Assembly (NCBI GenBank): GCA_023462275.1
Contig: JAEWYD010000048.1
Location: forward strand, 1 to 5,339
Direction: 5' to 3'
Source: Actinomycetes bacterium
Lineage (GTDB): Bacteria; Actinomycetota; Actinomycetes; Actinomycetales; Cellulomonadaceae
DNA: 5,339 nucleotides
Positions 1 to 5,339 of the stretch are shown here, one piece after another (the stretch's first letter is position 1; each line of letters starts with the position of its first letter). Made by a program: the position numbers and the translations under genes. The notes under the pieces are model-generated. The model worked only from the letters and a program-made list of their open reading frames with translations. It searched no databases and was not told the origin of the DNA.

Positions 1-699
1 CACGTAGGCCGGCCGCAGCGGGCCGGGCAGGGGCGGCTCGCCGTAGATGAACGCCGCCGCGTCGAGGGCGGCGTCGCTCGCACGCAGCTGCGGCCGGAAC
101 CCGACCAGCCGGTCACGCAGCTGCGCGACGGTCTCCGGGACGTCTGCGGCGCCGAGCGCCCGCCCCACGCGCGCCGTCTGCGCCACGTACCGGTCGGCGT
201 CGGCGGCACTGAGCGGACGGGCGCCGTACCGCGCGTGGGCCGTCAGGAAGCTCTCGACCTCGGCGACGTGCACCCAGGCGAGCAGCTCCGGGTCCCCCGC
301 GACGTACGGGACGCCGTCGGGGGTGCGGCCGCGGACCCGGTCGTGGATGCCGCGCACCCGCGCGACGGCCGCGGCGGCGTCGTCGGCCGTGCCGAACGTG
401 GTGAACGCGAGGAACGTGCTGGTCCGCGCGAGCCGACCCCACGGGTCACCGCGGTAGCCGGAGTGCGCGGCGACGGCAGCCATCGCGGCCGGGTGCAGGG
501 ACTGCAGCAGCAGGGCCCGGATGCCGCCCACGAACATCGAGGCGTCGCCGTGGACCACCTGGATCGGCGACCCGGGCTCGAACCACCGCGGCCCGGGGGT
601 GAGGTGGATGCGATCGCGGTTCGCGTTGCCCTCCGGCCCCGCCACGCGCTCGAAGATGGCGGCGCCGACGCGTCGGCGGGCGTCCGTCACCGTGCTCAT
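1..699 (-). CDS. MpaB/DUF2236-family oxygenase-like protein, C-terminus cut by window edge
   Basis: This is a likely haem-dependent oxygenase of the MpaB/DUF2236 family, which includes rubber oxygenase Lcp and fungal MpaB; the substrate here cannot be told. The frame is open for 233 codons from ATG at 699 to the left edge, so the C-terminus is missing. Seen in sequence: LLQSLHP at residues 64-70, then HSGYRGDPWGRLART at 79-93, then DPELLAWVH at 136-144. In Lcp-type enzymes an RxxKT motif lies near the haem and a histidine is its axial ligand; R89-T93 (RLART) and H144 are the plausible equivalents by memory of the family. There is no signal peptide or membrane segment in the visible part, so it is probably cytoplasmic. 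The start is supported by GGGAGAAG seven bases upstream. It follows the broken kinase by 46 bp and is probably co-transcribed with it. The family call is firm; the activity is inferred. Confidence 0.9.
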   Translation of the reverse strand, partial: MSTVTDARRRVGAAIFERVAGPEGNANRDRIHLTPGPRWFEPGSPIQVVHGDASMFVGGIRALLLQSLHPAAMAAVAAHSGYRGDPWGRLARTSTFLAFTTFGTADDAAAAVARVRGIHDRVRGRTPDGVPYVAGDPELLAWVHVAEVESFLTAHARYGARPLSAADADRYVAQTARVGRALGAADVPETVAQLRDRLVGFRPQLRASDAALDAAAFIYGEPPLPGPLRPAYV

Positions 700-706
700 G
701 CGGCAT

Positions 707-714
707 CTTCTCCC
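707..714 (-). promoter_or_regulatory. Ribosome binding site for the MpaB-like gene
   Basis: GGGAGAAG on the minus strand ends seven bases before the ATG at 699. It decides between two nearby ATGs. The one at 706 abuts this site and reads an arginine/proline-rich frame without family motifs, whereas the one at 699 opens the recognisable protein. Confidence 0.6.
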
Positions 715-745
715 GACGTCGGCCGGGGTGCGCAGCGAGCGCCGC

Positions 746-1517
746 TCACCGCCGGCGGAACGGGGCCAGCGTGGCCCGCACGGCGTCCGCCGCGCCCCAG
801 TCCGGCTCGAACTGGGCGATCACGGCGAGGTGCTGGCGCAGCTGGATGATCGGCATCCGGTCGCGCCAGCCCGCGTCGAGGCCGGTCAGCTCGGCGTAGC
901 GGGGGAAGAACGCGCGCGCCTCGTCCGGCGGCGACGTCGTCCACAGGTGCGCCAGGTCCACGTCGGCCCAGGTGTAGGACACGGCGGGGTCGATGAGTGC
1001 CGGCCGCGCGGTCCGGGGCGTCCAGCGCGGCGACCACGCGGGGCTCGTCCAGCCAGCGCAGCAAGCGGTGGCGCGCGAAGAACTCGAAGCCGTCGTCGGA
1101 CCAGGTGTTCACCTGCCGACGGCGCCCGAGCCACCCGTCCCGGTGCCAGCCGAACCGCGCGTGGGTGGTGCTGGTGTGCAGCCGGGCGAGGTCGTGGGCG
1201 AGCTGCTCCCAGAAGGCCTCGTCGCGCGGCCGCGGCGCGAGGACCTCGAGCACCAGCAGGTCGGGCGCGGCGTGCAGCACCTCGGGCGTGACGACGGCGC
1301 CCGTCGCCCCCAGCGCGGTCAGGCCCTCGGCCTCCGTGGCGAACGCGTCGTCCGACGGCGCCTCGTCGAAGGCCTTCACGAACACCCGCGAGCCGTCGCG
1401 CCGCCGCGCGAGACCCGTCGTCGCGGCGAGCCCGCCCGCCGCCGGCTCGACCGCCACGACGTCGTCCAGGCCCGCCGCCCGCAGCCGCTGCGTCAGCAGC
1501 ACCGTCGCCTCCGTCAC
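746..1517 (-). pseudogene. Fructosamine-kinase-family gene broken by internal deletion and frameshift
   Basis: Members of this family (fructosamine/ketosamine-3-kinases, related to aminoglycoside phosphotransferases) phosphorylate sugar-amine adducts and so help remove glycation from proteins. The GTG start at 1517 has GAGGA seven bases upstream. Codons 1 to about 170 look normal: glycine-rich segment AAGGLAATTG, VFVK with the ATP-site lysine, an acidic FATEAEGL helix, LARLH, then the QVNTW...FF..HRLLRWL region. Near 1001-1016 recognisable sequence jumps to another frame at RPALIDPAVSY, continues through WADVDLAHLW and GLDAGWRDRMPIIQLRQHL, and stops at 746. Between the halves the catalytic HGDxxxxN loop is absent. 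The two halves total about 255 residues, so against a family length near 290 some 30-40 codons appear lost, by a number of bases not divisible by three. It is probably inactive. An assembly collapse could look the same. Confidence 0.85.
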
Positions 1518-1524
1518 GCGGCCA

Positions 1525-1529
1525 TCCTC
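1525..1529 (-). promoter_or_regulatory. Ribosome binding site for the kinase remnant
   Basis: GAGGA on the minus strand stands seven bases before the GTG at 1517. This supports GTG as the original start. The nearby ATG at 1525 is in another frame and stops after three codons. Confidence 0.5.
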
Positions 1530-1559
1530 GCCCGTCGACGCCGGGGGCTCGACCCGGGC

Positions 1560-2561
1560 TCAGCCGACCTGGAGGACGGCGGCCCCCGTGACGCGGTCGG
1601 CGCGCAGGTCGGCGAGCGCGGCGTCGGCGGACCCGAAGGCCCGGCGGTCGACGGTCGCGCGCAGGCCGATGCGCCCGGCGAGCTCGAGCAGCGCGACGCC
1701 GTCGGCCCGGGTATTGGCCTCGACCGAGCGGAGCTGCTTCTCGTGGAACAGGTGCCGCTGGTAGTCCAGGGGCGGCACGTCGCTGAGGTGGATGCCCGCG
1801 ACGGCGAGCGTGCCTCCGGGCCGCAGGGCCTCCAGCGCGGGCAGCACGAGCTCGCCCGCGGGAGCGAAGAGGATCGCGGAGTCGAGCGGCTCGGGCGGGG
1901 CGTCGGCGGCACCCTGCGCCGAGTGGCAGCCGAGCTCGAGGGCCAGCCGCCGAGCGTCCGCGGACCGCGTCATCACGTGCACCGTCGCGCCCGCGGCGAG
2001 CGCCACCTGCGCGGTGAGGTGCGCGGAGCCCCCGAACCCGTAGACGCCGAGCACCCCGCCGTCGGGCAGGTCGGCCCGCCGCAGTGCGCGGTAGCCGATG
2101 ATGCCCGCGCAGAGCAGCGGCGCCGCCTCGACCGGGTCGAGGCCGGCGGGCCAGCGGTAGGCGTACGACGCCGGCACGGTGAGCAGCTCGGCGTACCCGC
2201 CGTCGGCGTCCCAGCCGGTGTAGAGCGACCGCCGGCAGAGGTTCTCCCGGCCGGACCGGCAGTCGGGGCACGCGCCGCACGTGTGCCGCAGCCAGGGGAC
2301 GCCGACGACGTCGCCCGCGCGCACCGGGGCGCCGTCGGCGGTCGTCGCGCCGTCGGGGGCCACGAGCACCTCGCCGACCGCCTCGTGCCCGGGGACGACG
2401 CCGGGCCGGTGCGGCGGCTGGTCGTGGTCCAGGACGTGCAGGTCGGTGCGGCAGACGCCGCAGGCCAGCACCCGGACGCCCAGCTCACCGGGCCCGGGCT
2501 GCGGGTCCGGCACCGTCACTAGCTCGAGCCGGCCCGGCCCGGCCACCGTCCACGCGCGCAC
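1560..2561 (-). CDS. Zinc-dependent alcohol dehydrogenase (MDR superfamily)
   Basis: This is a medium-chain zinc alcohol dehydrogenase of 333 residues that oxidises an alcohol or reduces an aldehyde with a nicotinamide cofactor in the cytoplasm. The GroES-like N-terminal domain carries catalytic zinc ligands C37 (in CGVCRTDLH), H59-E60 (in PGHEAVGEV) and probably C151 (in LLCAGIIGY). The structural zinc is held by C95, C98, C101 and C109. The Rossmann domain starts at the glycine motif YGFGGSAH, 174-181. The second strand ends in VMTRS rather than an acidic residue, which suggests NADP(H), an inference. The overall look resembles the actinobacterial zinc-binding alcohol dehydrogenase group that includes mycobacterial AdhA; the substrate is unknown. 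GTG at 2561 was chosen because GAGGAGGG lies just upstream and VRAW is a typical MDR beginning. All key residues are present. It is divergent from the acetyltransferase and 42 bp ahead of the kinase remnant, so it probably leads a three-gene unit. Confidence 0.93.
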   Translation of the reverse strand: MRAWTVAGPGRLELVTVPDPQPGPGELGVRVLACGVCRTDLHVLDHDQPPHRPGVVPGHEAVGEVLVAPDGATTADGAPVRAGDVVGVPWLRHTCGACPDCRSGRENLCRRSLYTGWDADGGYAELLTVPASYAYRWPAGLDPVEAAPLLCAGIIGYRALRRADLPDGGVLGVYGFGGSAHLTAQVALAAGATVHVMTRSADARRLALELGCHSAQGAADAPPEPLDSAILFAPAGELVLPALEALRPGGTLAVAGIHLSDVPPLDYQRHLFHEKQLRSVEANTRADGVALLELAGRIGLRATVDRRAFGSADAALADLRADRVTGAAVLQVG

Positions 2562-2564
2562 GTG

Positions 2565-2572
2565 CCCTCCTC
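2565..2572 (-). promoter_or_regulatory. Strong ribosome binding site deciding the dehydrogenase start
   Basis: GAGGAGGG on the minus strand is three bases before GTG at 2561. It fixes the start within a frame that stays open for several hundred codons upstream. Confidence 0.7.
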
Positions 2573-2589
2573 GCTCGCCCGACGGCGCC

Positions 2590-2619
2590 ACTGTGCTCCC
2601 ACGGGCGCCGGCACGCCAA
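2590..2619 (-). promoter_or_regulatory. Weak candidate promoter for the dehydrogenase unit
   Basis: On the minus strand TTGGCG (2614-2619, four of six matches to TTGACA) is followed after 18 bases by CACAGT (2590-2595, three of six to TATAAT). Transcription from here would give a leader of about 20 bases that includes the ribosome binding site. The match is poor and the call rests mainly on position. Confidence 0.25.
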
Positions 2620-2639
2620 GGTCGACGCGCGGCGACGGC

Positions 2640-2645
2640 TACCGT
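2640..2645 (+). promoter_or_regulatory. Candidate -10 element of a leaderless promoter for the acetyltransferase
   Basis: TACCGT fits the actinobacterial TANNNT -10 pattern and ends six bases before GTG at 2652. That spacing would place the first transcribed base at or next to the start codon. No convincing Shine-Dalgarno lies upstream of that GTG, which agrees with a leaderless message. No good -35 is visible. Confidence 0.42.
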
Positions 2646-2651
2646 GGCCAC

Positions 2652-3251
2652 GTGCGCCACGCCGGTCCCGCCGACGCCCCTGCCGTCCGGACGCTGCTCG
2701 CCCGCGCCTACGAGGCGGACCCGCTGCTGGCCTGGCTGTTCCCCGACCCGGCCACGCGGCTGGCGGCGACGGCCGCCTGGCTCGCGCCCTACGTGGAGCG
2801 GTACACGACGCTCCCGGGCCGCGTGCTGGTCGCGGAGGCGTCCGACGGCGTAGGCGAAGGCGGGGCCCCGGTCCCCCTGGGGGCGGCGCTCTGGCGGCAG
2901 CCCGACGACGTGTTCGGCGCGATGACCGCCATCCCCGGCCCCGGCGACGTCCTCGCGGCGCTGCTCGGGCCGGACCGGGCCCAGGCGGTGGCCGACGCCA
3001 TGGCGGTGGAGCGCGACGCCCGGCCGAGCGGGCCGCACGCCGTACTGCACTTCCTCGCCGTGGACGCGGCGCGGCGCGGCACCGGCGTCGGGCGCGCCCT
3101 GGTCGAGGCCTGCGTGGCGGCTGCGGCGGCGCCCGTGCTCCTGGAGACCACGAACCCCGACAACCTGGCGTTCTACGCGCGGGTGGGCTTCTACGTCGTC
3201 GCGCAGGTGCGGCTGGGCGACGGCCCGACGCTCTGGGTGCTGACCCGCTAG
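2652..3251 (+). CDS. GNAT-family N-acetyltransferase, puromycin-acetyltransferase-like
   Basis: This is a 199-residue acetyltransferase that transfers an acetyl group from acetyl-CoA to an amine; the substrate is not evident. The acetyl-CoA site is seen as FLAVDAARRGTGVGRAL at residues 134-150, holding the RxxGxG/A signature. The C-terminal GNAT pattern ETTNPDNLAFYARVGF follows, then a final strand ending in LWVLTR. The N-terminal DPLLAWLFPDPATR and the C-terminal layout recall Streptomyces puromycin N-acetyltransferase and its many uncharacterised actinobacterial relatives. This is family resemblance, not proof of antibiotic resistance. GTG at 2652 was chosen because the next codons read RHAGPADAPAVRTL, a normal GNAT first strand and helix, and the upstream in-frame residues look like noise. 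It is the only plus-strand gene, divergent from the dehydrogenase by 90 bp and convergent with the MFS exporter, its stop overlapping that gene's stop. Confidence 0.9.
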   Translation: MRHAGPADAPAVRTLLARAYEADPLLAWLFPDPATRLAATAAWLAPYVERYTTLPGRVLVAEASDGVGEGGAPVPLGAALWRQPDDVFGAMTAIPGPGDVLAALLGPDRAQAVADAMAVERDARPSGPHAVLHFLAVDAARRGTGVGRALVEACVAAAAAPVLLETTNPDNLAFYARVGFYVVAQVRLGDGPTLWVLTR

Positions 3252-4516
3252 CGCCGGCCCCGGAGCACGTCGGTGCCGACGGCGAGGACCACCGTCCCGA
3301 TCACCGCCGCGCCGAGCATCACCGAGCCCATCGCCACGCCGCCCCCGCCGAGGAACCCCACCAGCGGCGACACGGCACCGCCGAGGCCGCCCTGCAGGGC
3401 GCCGATGACCGCCGCCGCGGTGCCGGCCCGGTCGGGGTGCCGGGACAGGGCGAGCGCCGACGCGTTGGCGATGACGCCGCTGAGCAGGCCGACGGTGAGC
3501 CAGAGGGGCACCAGCAGGCCGACGACCCCGCCCAGGTGCCCCGCGGCCACCACGACGAGCGCACAGGTCGAGGCGACGGTGGCCGGCAGGCCGACGGCGA
3601 GCAGCCGGACGGGCCCGACGCGCGCCACGAGCGCGGCGTTGACCTGCGAGCCGACGAGCATGGAGGTCGCGCCGAGCCCGAAGACGAGGGCGTACGTCTG
3701 GGGCGAGAGCCCGTACTCCTCCTGCAGCACGAACGAGGAGCCGGTGACGTAGCTCATGATCACGGCGAGCCCGAGGCCGGGCAGCAGGGCCAGGGCCAGG
3801 AAGCGCCGGTCCCGCAGCACGCCCGCGTAGCTGCGCAGCGAGGTGCCCAGGCCGGCGCCCACGCGGCGGTCGGGCGGCAGCGTCTCGGGCAGCGCCCGCC
3901 ACACCACCAGGCCCAGCACGGCGCCCATCCCGGCGAGCACGGCGAAGATGGCCCGCCAGCCCCAGTGCTCGGCGATGACGGTGCCCAGCAGCGGCGCCAG
4001 CACGGGCGCGACGGCGATGGCGAGCCACAGCCGGGAGAGGAGGCGGGCGGCGTCGGCGCCCCGCCAGCGATCCCCGATCACGGCGGTCGCGACGACGGTG
4101 GCGGCCGCTGCGACGACGCCGTGCAGCACGCGCAGGGGCACCAGCTGGGTGATGCTGCCGGCGGCGAGGCACGCGAGCGCGACGACGACGTACGCGGCCA
4201 GGCCCCACAGCGCCGGGCGGCGGCGGCCCCAGCGGTCGGAGAACGGCCCGATGACGAGCTGGCCGAGCGAGCCGCCGACGAGCACCCAGGAGATGGTGAG
4301 CTGGACGGCGGCCTGCGAGGCGTGGAGGTCCTCGGCGACCTGCGGCAGCGACGGCAGGTACATGTCGGTGGTGGCGGCCGGCAGGAAGGCCATGGCCCCG
4401 AGCACGACGACGAGCCCGACGTCGGCGCGGCCGGCCGAGCGGGTGGCCGAGCGGGGAGCCGGACCGCCGGCCGGGGTGGGCGCCTCGGCCAGGCGGGTGG
4501 CGTCGTCGTGCGGCAC
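3248..4516 (-). CDS. Bcr/CflA-family MFS drug exporter
   Basis: This is a 422-residue inner-membrane proton antiporter of the 12-TM DHA1 group, Bcr/CflA type; relatives export drugs such as bicyclomycin, chloramphenicol or sulfonamides. Seen in sequence: a proline/alanine-rich cytoplasmic tail of about 30 residues; TM1 with TTDMYLPSLP at 49-58, a hallmark of this subgroup; VQLTISWVLVGGSLGQL in TM2; MFS motif A as GPFSDRWGRRR at 90-100; and VAPVLAPLLG in TM5 at 169-178. Hydrophobic segments continue to about residue 413. Length is normal and nothing is missing. The GTG start at 4516 has no clear Shine-Dalgarno but has TAGACT six bases upstream, so it may be translated from a leaderless message. 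It lies 61 bp downstream of the phosphatase gene and has its own candidate promoter and operator. The real substrate is unknown. Confidence 0.93.
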   Translation of the reverse strand: MPHDDATRLAEAPTPAGGPAPRSATRSAGRADVGLVVVLGAMAFLPAATTDMYLPSLPQVAEDLHASQAAVQLTISWVLVGGSLGQLVIGPFSDRWGRRRPALWGLAAYVVVALACLAAGSITQLVPLRVLHGVVAAAATVVATAVIGDRWRGADAARLLSRLWLAIAVAPVLAPLLGTVIAEHWGWRAIFAVLAGMGAVLGLVVWRALPETLPPDRRVGAGLGTSLRSYAGVLRDRRFLALALLPGLGLAVIMSYVTGSSFVLQEEYGLSPQTYALVFGLGATSMLVGSQVNAALVARVGPVRLLAVGLPATVASTCALVVVAAGHLGGVVGLLVPLWLTVGLLSGVIANASALALSRHPDRAGTAAAVIGALQGGLGGAVSPLVGFLGGGGVAMGSVMLGAAVIGTVVLAVGTDVLRGRR

Positions 4517-4522
4517 GGCCCG

Positions 4523-4528
4523 AGTCTA
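4523..4528 (-). promoter_or_regulatory. Candidate -10 element of a leaderless promoter for the exporter
   Basis: TAGACT on the minus strand matches TANNNT and ends six bases before the GTG at 4516. This is the same geometry as at the acetyltransferase gene. It sits in the only noticeably AT-richer patch of the 61-bp gap. No strong -35 is visible. Confidence 0.48.
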
Positions 4529-4530
4529 CC

Positions 4531-4544
4531 TCGAAACGATTCGA
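4531..4544. promoter_or_regulatory. Candidate operator dyad (LacI-like) in the exporter promoter
   Basis: TCGAAACGATTCGA is a dyad centred on CG, with six of seven positions pairing. The AANCGNT core is the pattern favoured by many LacI-family repressors. It lies two bases upstream of the candidate -10, so a bound protein would block RNA polymerase. No regulator gene is in the window. The link to a LacI protein is inference. Confidence 0.32.
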
Positions 4545-4550
4545 CGCCGC

Positions 4551-4564
4551 ACCGCGCGAGCGGT
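4551..4564. terminator. Weak hairpin after the phosphatase gene
   Basis: ACCGC and GCGGT pair around a four-base loop, 13 bases past the phosphatase stop. There is no T-tract directly after it, so it is at best a weak or factor-assisted terminator. Short hairpins are common by chance at this GC content. Confidence 0.22.
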
Positions 4565-4577
4565 CCGGCGCCCCCCG

Positions 4578-5339
4578 TCAGCCCTGGACGCGCACCGCGA
4601 CGAGTGCGACGTCGTCCGACCGCGGCGCGCCCGTGAGCATGCGGTCCAGGACGGCGCCGCAGACCTCCTCCAGCGGCGCCCCGCCCACATCCGCGAAGAC
4701 GTCACGCAGCACCGCCATGCCGGCCCGCACGGGCCGGTCCCGGCGCTCCACGAGCCCGTCCGTGTAGAGCATGAGCGTGCCGCCGGCCAGCAGCTCGTCG
4801 CGGAACTCGTGCCGCGCCCGGCCCGGCTCGACGCCGAGCAGGAGGTCGCTGGAGCCGGCGAGGTCGCGGACCGCGCCGTCGGGCGTCCGCACCGCCGGCG
4901 GGGGGTGGCCCGCGCTCGACCACGTCACGTCGTGCGAGCCGTCCGGGCGCGCCGGACCGAGCCGCACGCACGCGACCGTCGCCAGGATCGGCGCACCGAG
5001 CCGCGCGAGCACCTCGTCCACGCGGCGCAGCAGCTCGGCGGGCGGCAGGCCCGTGGCCGCGGCGATGCCGCGCAGCAGCGAGCGCACCTCGCCCATAGCG
5101 GCGGCCGCCTCGATGTCGTGCCCGACGACGTCGCCGATCACCAGGAGCGTCGACCCGTCCGCGAGCGCGACGGCGTCGTACCAGTCGCCGCCCACGCGCG
5201 CCGCGTCGGACGCCGGCAGGTACCGGACGGCCACCTCCGCGTGCTCGATGGGCGGCGGCGGGGCGAGGAGGGAGCGCTGGAGGACCTCGACCGTCCGGCG
5301 CTGCCGGCGGGTGAGGAACGCGTTCTCGAGCGGCACGGC
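4578..5339 (-). CDS. SpoIIE/RsbU-type PP2C serine phosphatase, N-terminus beyond window edge
   Basis: This is a PP2C-like phosphatase of the SpoIIE/RsbU group. In actinobacteria such enzymes dephosphorylate anti-sigma-factor antagonists and so switch stress or developmental sigma factors through partner switching. Seen in sequence, numbering from the GTG codon at 5336: a helical linker RRQRRTVEVLQRSLL (10-24), GGDWYDA (49-55), GDVVGHD (68-74), SSAGHPPPAV (140-149), LYTDGLVE (190-197) and SDDVALVAV (240-248). The metal-binding aspartates D51, D69, D193 and D241/D242 are all present, so the domain should be active. The frame is still open at the right edge, and the first visible residues are the usual linker after a GAF, PAS or response-regulator domain. 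The GTG at 5336 is therefore probably internal, with a sensor domain upstream outside the window. No kinase or antagonist partner is visible here. Confidence 0.92.
   Translation of the reverse strand, partial: AVPLENAFLTRRQRRTVEVLQRSLLAPPPPIEHAEVAVRYLPASDAARVGGDWYDAVALADGSTLLVIGDVVGHDIEAAAAMGEVRSLLRGIAAATGLPPAELLRRVDEVLARLGAPILATVACVRLGPARPDGSHDVTWSSAGHPPPAVRTPDGAVRDLAGSSDLLLGVEPGRARHEFRDELLAGGTLMLYTDGLVERRDRPVRAGMAVLRDVFADVGGAPLEEVCGAVLDRMLTGAPRSDDVALVAVRVQG

Noticed and set aside
1543..1559. CCGGG/CCCGG inverted repeat between dehydrogenase and kinase as a terminator
   Set aside because: The stem is only five base pairs with no T-run, in sequence where such matches are frequent.
886..2280. 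Minus-strand open frame (464 codons) overlapping the dehydrogenase and kinase
   Set aside because: It is a third-frame shadow with low-complexity arginine/alanine content. The kinase-like C-terminal piece is in a different frame, ending at 746.
993..2522. Long plus-strand open frame (509 codons) opposite the dehydrogenase and kinase
   Set aside because: Its composition is the usual GC-rich antisense shadow, and it overlaps well-recognised genes on the other strand.
3268..3281. Hairpin CGTCG-GTGC-CGACG just past the acetyltransferase stop, considered as a terminator
   Set aside because: It lies inside the exporter coding sequence, encodes ordinary VGTDV, and has no T-tract. Terminator function cannot be supported.
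1560..4208. A single minus-strand frame open for 882 codons
   Set aside because: Only its last 333 codons are the dehydrogenase. The rest runs opposite the acetyltransferase and out of frame inside the exporter, and is arginine/alanine-rich noise without family motifs.
3437..4636. Plus-strand open frame (399 codons) opposite the exporter and phosphatase end
   Set aside because: Rich in His, Gln, Gly and Asp as a mirror of membrane-protein codons; no domain is recognisable.
5115..5135. GDVVGHD in the phosphatase instead of the textbook GDVxGHG
   Set aside because: Aspartate at that position is common in actinobacterial SpoIIE-type phosphatases, and the metal ligands are all present.
5334..5336. 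GTG at 5336 as the true phosphatase start
   Set aside because: No upstream sequence is available to judge it. The preceding codon is in frame, and the protein would begin in the middle of the usual linker helix, so the gene is treated as partial.

Overview
The window is very GC-rich (by eye well over 70%), uses GTG starts freely and packs genes tightly. This points to a high-GC actinobacterium. The protein styles resemble Cellulomonadaceae or related Micrococcales, but that assignment is an impression, not a proof. There are six protein-coding loci. Both edge genes are cut by the window, one of the six is broken, and I see no RNA genes, CRISPR array or insertion sequence. No gene-free stretch exceeds about 90 bases.

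Layout, right to left on the minus strand. (a) 4578-5339 is the C-terminal catalytic part of a SpoIIE/RsbU-type PP2C serine phosphatase; its N-terminus lies beyond the right edge. (b) After a 61-bp gap, 3248-4516 is a 12-TM Bcr/CflA-type MFS drug exporter. It has a candidate leaderless promoter and a LacI-like dyad in the gap. (c) 2652-3251 is the only plus-strand gene, a GNAT acetyltransferase resembling puromycin N-acetyltransferase. It converges on the exporter, and the two stop codons share one CTAG. (d) A 90-bp divergent region separates it from 1560-2561, an intact zinc-dependent alcohol dehydrogenase. (e) 42 bp later, 746-1517 is a fructosamine-kinase-family gene. It has lost its middle, including the catalytic HGD...N loop, and changes frame at the junction. 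(f) After a further 46 bp, 699 to the left edge is an MpaB/DUF2236 haem oxygenase-like gene, cut off at its C-terminus.

Genes d, e and f look like one transcription unit (short gaps, same strand, plausible ribosome binding sites), but I cannot name a shared pathway. The acetyltransferase and exporter could both protect against small toxic molecules; this is inference only. I see no evidence of a wholly new system. The observations most worth checking are the kinase deletion, the two matching leaderless-type promoters, and the dyad overlapping the exporter promoter.
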